Part shown: positions 1 to 6,172 of the stretch, piece after piece | Numbering within the stretch: the stretch's first letter is position 1 | Layout of the letters: each line of letters begins with the position of its first letter | Source: an uncultured Bacilli bacterium | GTDB taxonomy: Bacteria; Bacillota_I; Bacilli_A; ML615J-28; CAG-698 | DNA length: 8,592 bases | NCBI GenBank assembly: GCA_947627395.1 | Contig: CANQVW010000062.1 | Span: 1 to 8,592 of the forward strand | Reading direction: 5' to 3' | Notes under the pieces: model-generated | Databases searched by the model: none | Told to the model about the DNA's origin: nothing | Seen by the model: only the letters and a program-made list of their open reading frames with translations | Position numbers and translations under genes: made by a program

Positions 1-108
1 GGTGGGTTGATACTCTTCGGCATGGGATACCAATACTCCTGCTACTTGTTCTTTTGGAAACAAGAAAGATAGATGTTCTTTATAATAAGGTAATTCAAAT
101 TTTTGCAT
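1..108 (-). CDS. larA: LarA-like nickel-dependent lactate racemase, N-terminal fragment
   Basis: Only the first 36 codons are present; the gene runs off the left edge. The peptide opens MQKFELPYYKEHLSF and continues to VLVSHAEEYQPT. This resembles the LarA/DUF2088 N-terminus, where an LPY-K motif is followed by a short segment ending near LVS-A--Y. LarA racemases interconvert D- and L-lactate using a tethered nickel-pincer nucleotide cofactor; other family members act on different 2-hydroxyacids, so the substrate is not fixed. The start is supported by AAGGAG seven bases upstream (111-120 region). The gene follows the malic enzyme by 51 nt with no terminator, so it is probably the third gene of the operon. 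The catalytic His and Lys residues lie outside the window and cannot be checked. The assignment rests on a short N-terminal match plus fitting neighbours. Confidence 0.65.
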   Translation of the reverse strand, partial: MQKFELPYYKEHLSFLFPKEQVAGVLVSHAEEYQPT

Positions 109-159
109 AGGTTACTCCTTTAAAATTAAGACGCATATCTTTCGATAGCGTCCTTGATT

Positions 160-1350
160 TTATATTCTTGCAACACCTGATTTACGAGCTGCTTCAGCTA
201 CAGCTTTCGCAACAGCTTTACCTACGCGTGGATCAAATGCAGCAGGCATAATGTTTTCTGGTGTTAATTCTTCATCAGAAATTAATCCTGCAATGGCTTT
301 TGATGCAGCAATTTGCATTTCATCATTAATATCAGAAGCTCTTACATCAAATGCTCCTCTAAAGATTCCAGGGAAGGCAAGTACATTGTTGATTTGGTTA
401 GGATAGTCACTTCTTCCTGTTCCAACAATAAATGCTCCACCTTCTTTTGCAAGGTCTGGTAAAATTTCTGGTTCTGGATTAGCCATTGCAAAGACAATTG
501 GTTTTTCAGCCATTGAGTGAACCATTTCAGGTGTCACTAATCTAGGTTTAGAAACACCAACAAATACATCAGCGCCCTTCATTGCATCAGCAAGTTTACC
601 TTTTAAGTTATTCTTATTGGTTACTTTCGCAATTTCATTATGAGCTTCATTTGCATATTTTTCATCTCTATTAATGATACCATTAATATCAACCATGATT
701 AAGTTGCCAATTCCTAAAGCAAGTAAAAATTTACCAATAGATATACCAGCTGCACCAGCGCCATTAATCACAACGGTTAAATCTTTTAGTTTTTTCTTAG
801 CACATTTAGCAGCATTCATTAATGCAGCACCAACAACAATTGCGGTACCATGTTGGTCATCATGAAAAACAGGAATATCACAAATTTCTTTTAATTTTCT
901 TTCAATTTCAAAGCATCTTGGAGCTGCAATATCTTCTAGATTAACACCACCAAAGCTTCCAGAAATTAAGTAAATTGTACGTACAATTTCATCTACATCT
1001 TTACTCTTAATACAAAGTGGGAAGGCATCTACATCAGCAAATGCTTTAAATAATGCACATTTACCTTCCATAACTGGCATACCTGCTTCAGGACCAATAT
1101 CACCTAATCCTAATACGGCTGTACCATCGGTAACAACTAAACACATATTCCAACGACGTGTTAATTCATAAGATTTATTAATGTCTTTTTGAATTTCAAG
1201 ACAAGGTTGAGCAACACCTGGAGTATATGCGACTGCTAAATCATGTTTGTCGTGAATTTCAACAGTTGTGATGACTTCAATTTTTCCACGTTTTTGCGCA
1301 TGGAATTTTAAACTTTCTTCCGCAATTGGACTCATTTTATTTTCACTCAT
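160..1350 (-). CDS. NAD(P)-dependent malic enzyme, short bacterial form
   Basis: A 396-residue cytoplasmic malic enzyme, which oxidatively decarboxylates malate to pyruvate. The N-terminal domain carries AYTPGVA with the catalytic Tyr (Y42) and MEGKCALFK with the catalytic Lys (K97). Metal ligands are E139-D140 in NLEDIAAP and an Asp in FHDDQHGTA (162-170). The Rossmann domain has GAGAAG at 197-202. An Asp at the end of the second strand (MVDING, D221) favours NAD over NADP in this family, but this is only suggestive. ANPEPEI (290-296) and the NQINNVLAFPG segment (318-328) are also typical. Length matches the short malic enzymes that lack the C-terminal phosphotransacetylase-like domain of long MaeB. 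The start has AAGGAG about eight bases upstream; a second Met at codon 6 is less well placed. It lies 30 nt after the Ldh2-family gene and 51 nt before the LarA-like gene. The family is certain; cofactor and physiological direction are not. Confidence 0.95.
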   Translation of the reverse strand: MSENKMSPIAEESLKFHAQKRGKIEVITTVEIHDKHDLAVAYTPGVAQPCLEIQKDINKSYELTRRWNMCLVVTDGTAVLGLGDIGPEAGMPVMEGKCALFKAFADVDAFPLCIKSKDVDEIVRTIYLISGSFGGVNLEDIAAPRCFEIERKLKEICDIPVFHDDQHGTAIVVGAALMNAAKCAKKKLKDLTVVINGAGAAGISIGKFLLALGIGNLIMVDINGIINRDEKYANEAHNEIAKVTNKNNLKGKLADAMKGADVFVGVSKPRLVTPEMVHSMAEKPIVFAMANPEPEILPDLAKEGGAFIVGTGRSDYPNQINNVLAFPGIFRGAFDVRASDINDEMQIAASKAIAGLISDEELTPENIMPAAFDPRVGKAVAKAVAEAARKSGVARI

Positions 1351-1380
1351 TTTTTCTTCTCCTTTTTAGTCATTACTTTT

Positions 1381-2505
1381 TTAGTAATTTCCACTAAACA
1401 TGTTTGATTCTTTGGCTTCAAAATCTCCAAAATATTGTTTTGGATCAATACCAACGAATTTAGCAAAATTAATCATTTCACGAACAGTATTTTCATTGAC
1501 TGGAATACCATTTTTCTTACGATCGGCAACAGCTGCAATTTCTTTTTCTCCATGAGTATAAATGCGTTGTTGTCCTTCTGCTTTTGGACTTTCTCTTAAA
1601 TCTTGTAAGAATTGAGAGAAATGTTTTTTAATATCTTCAGGGTTTCCAAAGAATGCTGGATTGATTGCCATAAATGCATGACATGTTCCACTCTTTCCAC
1701 CTTGATTTACATGGTTAGATGTTGTTCCTTGCGACAAGATAGAACAGAAGAATTCACAAACCATTCCCCAACCATATCCTTTATGGCTTCCACTTTGTTC
1801 CTTAGATCCACCCAGTGGCATAATTCCACCGCCATTTTTAGCAACAATGTTTGCTAAAACATCTGGAGCATTTGTTGAGTCATGTCCATCTTTATCTAAT
1901 GCCCATCCTTCTGGAAGTGGTTTTTCCATCTTGTTGTACATTTCAAGTTTTCCTCTTGTTACAACAGTAGTTGATGCATCAAAGAAGAATGGATATGGTT
2001 CAGCTGGAGCTGCCATTGCAATAGGATTAGATCCAATCATGGCAAGACGTCCAAATGTTGGAACCATGATAGCTTCAGAGTTGGTTGCAGAGAAACCAAT
2101 TAAACCTTGATCACAAGCCATTTTTGCATAATATCCAGCAATTCCATAATGATTAGAATTACGTACTGTAATAATGCCAACACCACTTTTCTTTGCTTTT
2201 TCAATTGCCATTTCCATTGCTTTATGACCAACCAATTGTCCCATACCATCATGTGCATCAATGACAGCAGTAACTGGTGTTTCAAACACAACTTCAGGTT
2301 TTGCATCTGGTTTAATCATTCCTTTTTCAATACCTTTATGGTAACGAACTAATCTTTGCATTCCGTGTGATTCAATTCCATACATATCAGAAAGCATCAA
2401 TACATCTGTAATAATTTTACTTTCTTCCTTAGTAAAACCAATTCTACTAAAAGCATCAAGACAAAACTTTTCTAATAAGTCACATGAATAAACAACATAT
2501 CCCAT
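1381..2505 (-). CDS. Ldh2-family malate/L-lactate (2-hydroxyacid) dehydrogenase
   Basis: A 374-residue NAD(P)-dependent oxidoreductase of the Ldh2/MDG2 family, a fold unrelated to classical LDH/MDH. Members oxidise malate, lactate, sulfolactate or ureidoglycolate, or reduce cyclic imines, so the exact substrate is open. Family marks are YGIESHGMQRL with H47 and R51, RNSNHYGIAGYY with the likely catalytic H119, the TNS...P-FG...IGSNPIA segment (141-163), FDASTT (175-180), LGGSKEQSGSHKGYG (231-245) and GGKSGTCHAFMAINP (269-283). The open frame reaches an ATG at 2544, but I chose the ATG at 2503-2505: it has AAAGGA nine bases upstream, and the product starts just ahead of the family's usual N-terminus. 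The upstream ATG lies about six bases from the predicted transcription start, inside a palindrome. First gene of the operon with malic enzyme and LarA-like genes, which favours lactate or malate as substrate. Confidence 0.9.
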   Translation of the reverse strand: MGYVVYSCDLLEKFCLDAFSRIGFTKEESKIITDVLMLSDMYGIESHGMQRLVRYHKGIEKGMIKPDAKPEVVFETPVTAVIDAHDGMGQLVGHKAMEMAIEKAKKSGVGIITVRNSNHYGIAGYYAKMACDQGLIGFSATNSEAIMVPTFGRLAMIGSNPIAMAAPAEPYPFFFDASTTVVTRGKLEMYNKMEKPLPEGWALDKDGHDSTNAPDVLANIVAKNGGGIMPLGGSKEQSGSHKGYGWGMVCEFFCSILSQGTTSNHVNQGGKSGTCHAFMAINPAFFGNPEDIKKHFSQFLQDLRESPKAEGQQRIYTHGEKEIAAVADRKKNGIPVNENTVREMINFAKFVGIDPKQYFGDFEAKESNMFSGNY

Positions 2506-2514
2506 AATTATTTT

Positions 2515-2520
2515 TCCTTT
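2515..2520 (-). promoter_or_regulatory. Ribosome-binding site deciding the Ldh2-family start
   Basis: On the minus strand AAAGGA lies nine bases before the ATG at 2503-2505. There is no comparable site before the in-frame ATG at 2544, so the 374-residue start is preferred over the 387-residue one. Confidence 0.6.
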
Positions 2521-2527
2521 CTTTTTT

Positions 2528-2544
2528 ATGGTAACTCTTACCAT
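2528..2544. promoter_or_regulatory. 17-bp palindromic operator candidate
   Basis: A perfect inverted repeat with 7-bp arms and a 3-bp centre, ATGGTAA-CTC-TTACCAT on the plus strand. It lies just downstream of the predicted transcription start of the dehydrogenase/malic enzyme/LarA operon, where a bound repressor would block transcription. A further TACCAT half-site lies at 2550-2555, eleven bases (about one helical turn) from the same half-site at 2539-2544. The arms resemble GntR/FadR-type TGGT...ACCA boxes, but the spacing is wider than the usual FadR-type site, so the regulator cannot be named. The stem could also form in the leader RNA; with no T tract it is not a terminator. Confidence 0.55.
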
Positions 2545-2556
2545 ATTGCTACCATC

Positions 2557-2585
2557 ATTATACTACATTTCCTTCATAAAATCAA
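2557..2585 (-). promoter_or_regulatory. Sigma-A-type promoter of the Ldh2/malic enzyme/LarA operon
   Basis: Reading the minus strand, TTGATT (2580-2585) is separated by exactly 17 bases from a perfect TATAAT (2557-2562). Transcription would start near 2550, giving a leader of about 45 nt that contains the palindrome and the ribosome-binding site. It lies immediately past the terminator of the preceding lipoprotein gene, so the operon appears to be transcribed independently. Confidence 0.7.
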
Positions 2586-2601
2586 TAAATAAACCATAAC
2601 G

Positions 2602-2642
2602 AAAAAAAACTCTTTATAAGAGAAATTCCTATAAAGAGTTTT
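2602..2642 (-). terminator. Rho-independent terminator of the lipoprotein gene
   Basis: On the minus strand, a 13-bp perfect stem (arms 2630-2642 and 2606-2618) with an 11-base loop runs into a tract of eight T residues (2602-2609, overlapping the end of the stem). It starts seven bases after the TAA of the 901-residue gene. It is AT-rich but long and perfectly paired. The A-run and T-run pairing is nearly symmetrical, but there is no plus-strand gene to terminate. Confidence 0.85.
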
Positions 2643-2648
2643 GGGTAT

Positions 2649-5354
2649 TTATTCCGTTATCCATTTTGCATATAAAGTAACGTTTCCTGTACTTCCTTTT
2701 TCAATGGTTTTAACTTCATCTCCTGTACACATTGGATCTAGATACCATCCACCAAATGTAGCTCCTACAGCTGTTGGTTGTGGCAATGTAATTGCTTCTT
2801 CAATAGTATATTTTACTGGAGTTGTTGGAAGAGTAACTTCAATATCTGTAGTTTCACTTTCAACATATTTTTTCGGTAATGTATCAAAAGCAACAATAGA
2901 AGTTCCTTTTTGCCATTGATGGAATCTAAACCAAATTTGAATTTTACCAGAAGATAATGGTTTCCAATCAGTTGCATATCCTGAATATCCTACTTCTGCA
3001 GCATGAACTAAATAGGCATCCATTCCACGATATTTTGAACGATATGGCTCAGTATTTAAGAAATAATTATCATCAATTTCTGGTTCTACTGGAGTATATT
3101 TACTTTCCCTTACGACTGGTTTATATGCAGTATTAGAGATTGTTACTTCAAAATCATAAATATCTATTTTCATCATTTCTTCAACAGTACTCCATGTAGC
3201 TGTTCTACTATTTTTTGCAAATGTGAAAGTATTTCCAGATTTTGATAGTCCAGTAACTTTACCTACCATGGTATCTAACCAATTGAACCAATCTGTATAT
3301 AGTTCAGTGACAAATTCTTGTTTATTTGCCCAGGAGGTTTCAACTAATGGAGTATTATTAGCAACATATGTAATCGTATATTCAATGATTTCATATTGTG
3401 CTCTTACTGTCATGTTGTCTGTTACTTTATCAAAGTTTTGACTCCAACCAGTAAAGCGATAACCTAAACGAGTTGGATCAATTGGAGAAACTGCTTTTCT
3501 TCCTTCTTTTACATGAGCTTCTTTAATAATTCTTCCATCCCAATCTTCGAAGGTAACTGTATACATAGGTAGTTCAGGTTCTTCATGATACTCTGGAAGT
3601 TTTACTTCATAAGGTCTTAATACATCACAAGTTACAAAATCTACACCCATATCAATCCATTTTTGTAAATCATTGACGGTTTGATATTGGCTAAAAGTAT
3701 AACATGCAACTTTAATTCCTGCTTCATGATATCTATCAATCCATTCTTGACTATTATTATATTGTGGATCCACATTGAAACTAATATCTAAATCATTATC
3801 AAGGCATCTATTATAGAATGTTTCACTTTCAATACTATTGACTAAATATTGACATGGAATGGTGTCATATCCATTATTTCTAGTCCAAATTAAACAATTA
3901 TATTGAGAACCTAAGAAGATGACATTATCCACCATACCAACTTCTTCAATTTCTTTCATTAATGCACCCATTCTAGATTGATCTGAATTGGTAATTCCGG
4001 CAGATGATTTTAATTCAACAACTGCTTTTACATTATATTGTTTACATATTTCTAGATATCTCTTGAATGTACAAATTTTACTTGTATAACTTACACCACC
4101 ACGTGTTTGTGTGATTTCAACATCTTTAATGTCATTCCAGTTGGTTTGAGCAAGAGCTTTACCACCAAAGGTATCATCATGACAAGTTACAAATACACCA
4201 TCTTTTGTTTGTTTTACATCACATTCAATGGCTTGGTATCCATGAAGTGTTGCCGCTTTAATAAAGGCCTCTTCTGTATTCATTAATCCAGAATAGCATC
4301 CTGCATGTCCAATGAATGTAATATTATAATTCCAAATCACTGTGATTTTACGAACAAGTGGATTAGAAACATTTCCTGCTGCATCTTCAACAGTGTATGT
4401 TAAAGTGTATTCGCCTACGATACGAGTATTTACATTTCCATCAATTTTAATTTTACTAGTGATTTCACCATCACGCTCATCTTCTGCTTTAATTCCTTCA
4501 AGTGGATTAAATGCTGAATTGTAATTCAATGTTAAATTTTGTTGTGTGACTGATGTATCTAATGTAATTGTTGGTGCCACATTATCCTCCCCTACGACAT
4601 CTATATCAGTTGAAGTTTGTGCTGTGCCGACTTTTGCAGTAATACTTACTTGTCCAAAAGCAACTCCTGTTACTACACCTTGATTATTAACTGTTGCTAA
4701 ACTTGTATTACTACTAGACCATTCAACATTTGTTGCTTCAACACCATCTGCAGTTGCAGTTAATTGAATTGTTTTTCCAACTTCAACCATGACTGGACCT
4801 GTAATATTCAAAACGATTTGAGAAACTTCAATTTGAATTGTTGTTTCCATTCCTTCTGCTTTTACAGTAATATTTGCTTTACCTTCTGCAACTCCTGTTA
4901 CTAAACCTTGTTCGCTAACTGTTGCAACACTTGGATTATTGCTTGAATATTCTACATCACTAACAACTGTACCATCTACTTTTACTTGTAATTGTGTTGT
5001 TGTTCCAATATGGATTTTTGTTTCTCCTTCAACAACAAATTCTTTAACTTCAACAGTAAAAGTTACTTTTGTATCCTCATGACCTTGAACCATAGCCTCA
5101 ACGGTTGTTGAACCTTTTGCTAAAGCTTTCATGACATGATTTGTAATAGAAACAATTTCTGGATTGCTAATGGTATATTCAACAGATGAATTTCCATCAA
5201 CATTTTTAACAACTGGAGCTAATGTTACTTCATCTCCCACTGCCATAGTATAATGGTCGGGATCAATCGTTAATGTTATTTTGCTATTACATCCAATAAA
5301 TGCAAATGACATCAATAACAATAAAGTTAAAAGTAATCCTGTTTTTACTCTCAT
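2649..5354 (-). CDS. Multidomain lipoprotein with Ig-like domains, GDPD-like barrel and InlB-type repeats
   Basis: A 901-residue surface lipoprotein. A lysine/arginine N-terminus and hydrophobic stretch lead to lipobox FIGC, with lipidated Cys22. Three Big_2-like Ig domains follow (about 26-103, 104-178, 179-253; the last two share SSxNxSxATVxxQGxVTGVA). Next come a DUF5011-like domain (256-341; DERDGEITSKI, YTVEDAAGN), a GDPD-like TIM barrel (345-583), an InlB/Flg_new-type repeat (597-655), an unassigned segment of about 180 residues, and a C-terminal InlB-type half-repeat ending LYAKW. GDPDs cleave glycerophosphodiesters to glycerol-3-phosphate and an alcohol. The barrel keeps IECDV (E377, D379), CHDD (H392, D393) and VELK (E447, K449), but the usual HRG reads HAG (350-352), so activity is uncertain. 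There is no LPXTG motif; attachment should be by the lipid anchor. AAGGAGG five bases upstream makes the start secure. It has its own promoter and terminator. Roles could be phospholipid headgroup or teichoic-acid turnover, or binding. Confidence 0.9.
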   Translation of the reverse strand: MRVKTGLLLTLLLLMSFAFIGCNSKITLTIDPDHYTMAVGDEVTLAPVVKNVDGNSSVEYTISNPEIVSITNHVMKALAKGSTTVEAMVQGHEDTKVTFTVEVKEFVVEGETKIHIGTTTQLQVKVDGTVVSDVEYSSNNPSVATVSEQGLVTGVAEGKANITVKAEGMETTIQIEVSQIVLNITGPVMVEVGKTIQLTATADGVEATNVEWSSSNTSLATVNNQGVVTGVAFGQVSITAKVGTAQTSTDIDVVGEDNVAPTITLDTSVTQQNLTLNYNSAFNPLEGIKAEDERDGEITSKIKIDGNVNTRIVGEYTLTYTVEDAAGNVSNPLVRKITVIWNYNITFIGHAGCYSGLMNTEEAFIKAATLHGYQAIECDVKQTKDGVFVTCHDDTFGGKALAQTNWNDIKDVEITQTRGGVSYTSKICTFKRYLEICKQYNVKAVVELKSSAGITNSDQSRMGALMKEIEEVGMVDNVIFLGSQYNCLIWTRNNGYDTIPCQYLVNSIESETFYNRCLDNDLDISFNVDPQYNNSQEWIDRYHEAGIKVACYTFSQYQTVNDLQKWIDMGVDFVTCDVLRPYEVKLPEYHEEPELPMYTVTFEDWDGRIIKEAHVKEGRKAVSPIDPTRLGYRFTGWSQNFDKVTDNMTVRAQYEIIEYTITYVANNTPLVETSWANKQEFVTELYTDWFNWLDTMVGKVTGLSKSGNTFTFAKNSRTATWSTVEEMMKIDIYDFEVTISNTAYKPVVRESKYTPVEPEIDDNYFLNTEPYRSKYRGMDAYLVHAAEVGYSGYATDWKPLSSGKIQIWFRFHQWQKGTSIVAFDTLPKKYVESETTDIEVTLPTTPVKYTIEEAITLPQPTAVGATFGGWYLDPMCTGDEVKTIEKGSTGNVTLYAKWITE
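2658..3566 (-). repeat. InlB/Flg_new-type repeat region with an inserted segment
   Basis: Within the lipoprotein, codons 597-655 encode one repeat (YTVTFEDWDG to RAQYE, with GYRFTGW). A second repeat begins at YTITYV (659-664) but is interrupted. Its usual second half, from YTIEEAITLPQP to LYAKW, resumes only at about 849-898. The intervening 180 or so residues (positions 2820-3356) are rich in Trp, Tyr and Phe and match no domain I recognise. Repeats of this type are extracellular spacer or binding modules. Confidence 0.6.
4596..5045 (-). repeat. Two tandem Big_2-like Ig domain repeats
   Basis: Codons 104-178 and 179-253 of the lipoprotein encode consecutive 75-residue Ig-like domains. They share the order of a V-VG/IG-T-QL strand, a YSS/WSS-N turn, then ATV, QG, VTGVA and ITVKA/ITAKV. 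A more diverged first copy occupies about 26-103. They probably act as a stalk lifting the GDPD-like domain off the membrane. Confidence 0.75.
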
Positions 5355-5385
5355 AAGTTCCTCCTTACAATAAACTTATAACATT

Positions 5386-5414
5386 ATTTTAATACAAACG
5401 TATTATTTTTGCAA
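5386..5414 (-). promoter_or_regulatory. Promoter of the GDPD-like lipoprotein gene
   Basis: On the minus strand, TTGCAA (5409-5414) stands 17 bases from TAAAAT (5386-5391), followed by a leader of about 25 nt ending in AAGGAGG. The -35 matches the consensus at four positions and the -10 at five. It lies within the 96-bp gap after the thioesterase gene, so the lipoprotein gene can be transcribed on its own, although read-through from upstream is also possible. Confidence 0.5.
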
Positions 5415-5423
5415 GCGTTTTTG
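5390..5423. promoter_or_regulatory. Paired LacI/CcpA-like operator candidates over the lipoprotein promoter
   Basis: Two related sequences with a CG core, TACAAACGTATT (5393-5404) and TGCAAGCGTTTT (5410-5421), lie 17 bases apart in the same orientation and overlap the -10/spacer and -35 regions. Each matches the catabolite-responsive element pattern WTGNAANCGNWNNCW at eight of its ten constrained positions. The first is also inside a 16-bp inverted repeat, TAATAC-AAAC-GTATTA (5390-5405). Placement suggests repression by a LacI-family protein or CcpA; the matches are imperfect. Confidence 0.35.
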
Positions 5424-5450
5424 TAAAAAGGATGATAGAATATTTGATGA

Positions 5451-6161
5451 TTAAAACAAGATTTCTGCTTTAATCAGGGTTTTATCTTGATTCCGTATTT
5501 CAAATTGTTTTGGATTTAACGAAGTTGTATAAATATCAAGAAGTTCCCCTTCAAAGGATTGATTGACATAATGGATTTGAATTTCTTTGATCTTTTTTTC
5601 AGTCAATTCTTTCACAGAAAAAGTATTCATAATAAAACGAATATATTCAACATTATTCGTATGTATGCAGTAATCAATATTTGTAAATTGAACTTGTGTT
5701 TTTGCTACCCATGTTTCATTTTCTAAATTAATTTTAGAAAAAGAAATATCAACTAAAGATGGATAAGTATTCATATCAGGTGTAACTCCAACTTCTTGCA
5801 CTTTCTTAATTCTTTGTGTAGCAAGATCTAATGCACAAAGTTCTATTTTAGAATATAAGATGAGTTCATTTTCTTGGTAAATAGCAGTGTCAATATAAAG
5901 CTTTGCGGAAGTAAATGAGGAAATAAAACTCTCAATTTGACAATGTTCTGACCAAGAGGGCTGTTTTAATATTTTTATTTTGTTTTTAACAAATACCCAT
6001 ATGGCATGATATTTTTTAAGAGTAATGGCTCCATCAATTTCTAATTCATGCATTAAATTCGTTACTGCATCTTCAACAAGTTGAAACATACCTATATAAG
6101 ATAGTTTCATTTGAAAGTCTGTCATACTAGCATCAATCGTTCTTTCAATTTTATATTTCAT
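5451..6161 (-). CDS. Acyl-ACP thioesterase-like protein (FatA/FatB family, double hotdog)
   Basis: A 236-residue cytoplasmic protein resembling bacterial members of the acyl-ACP thioesterase family (PF01643 type), which release free fatty acids from acyl carrier protein. The N-terminal hotdog shows the family order: an early YKIERTIDAS strand, a long helix (FQLVEDAVTNLMHEL), WVFVKNKIKI with PSWSEH, then strands to LDLATQRI. The second hotdog starts near 150 and carries the active-site region FTNIDYCIHTNNVEYI (159-174). The family motif is D-x-N-x-H-x-N-N; here it reads D163-Y-C165-I-H167-T-N-N, so the usual catalytic Asn is Cys. Length fits bacterial homologues, which lack the plastid transit peptide. 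GGAGG lies six bases before the ATG, and the start overlaps the end of the hydrolase gene by 11 nt, implying coupled translation. No convincing terminator follows it. Family fairly sure; activity and chain-length preference unknown. Confidence 0.8.
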   Translation of the reverse strand: MKYKIERTIDASMTDFQMKLSYIGMFQLVEDAVTNLMHELEIDGAITLKKYHAIWVFVKNKIKILKQPSWSEHCQIESFISSFTSAKLYIDTAIYQENELILYSKIELCALDLATQRIKKVQEVGVTPDMNTYPSLVDISFSKINLENETWVAKTQVQFTNIDYCIHTNNVEYIRFIMNTFSVKELTEKKIKEIQIHYVNQSFEGELLDIYTTSLNPKQFEIRNQDKTLIKAEILF

Positions 6162-6172
6162 ATTTATCCTCC
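6151..6172 (-). promoter_or_regulatory. Translational coupling junction, hydrolase to thioesterase
   Basis: The ATG of the thioesterase gene (6159-6161) lies within the last codons of the hydrolase gene, which stops at TAA 6151-6153. GGAGG (6168-6172) sits inside the hydrolase coding sequence six bases before that ATG. Ribosomes finishing the hydrolase would be positioned to reinitiate on the thioesterase. Confidence 0.75.

Noticed and set aside
1612..2352. Plus-strand open frames antisense to the Ldh2-family gene.
   Set aside because: They have no ribosome-binding sites, and their products look like no protein family. They mirror a gene with clear family motifs on the other strand.
2506..2544. 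A 13-codon N-terminal extension of the Ldh2-family protein from the ATG at 2544.
   Set aside because: That ATG is about six bases from the predicted transcription start, has no ribosome-binding site and lies in the palindrome. The ATG at 2503-2505 has AAAGGA at good spacing.
5391..5430. Rho-independent terminator after the thioesterase gene.
   Set aside because: The only stem (TACAAAAACG with CGTTTGTA) has a two-base bulge and a 15-base loop, and is followed by TTAAAATAA instead of a T tract. The bases fit a promoter with operators better.
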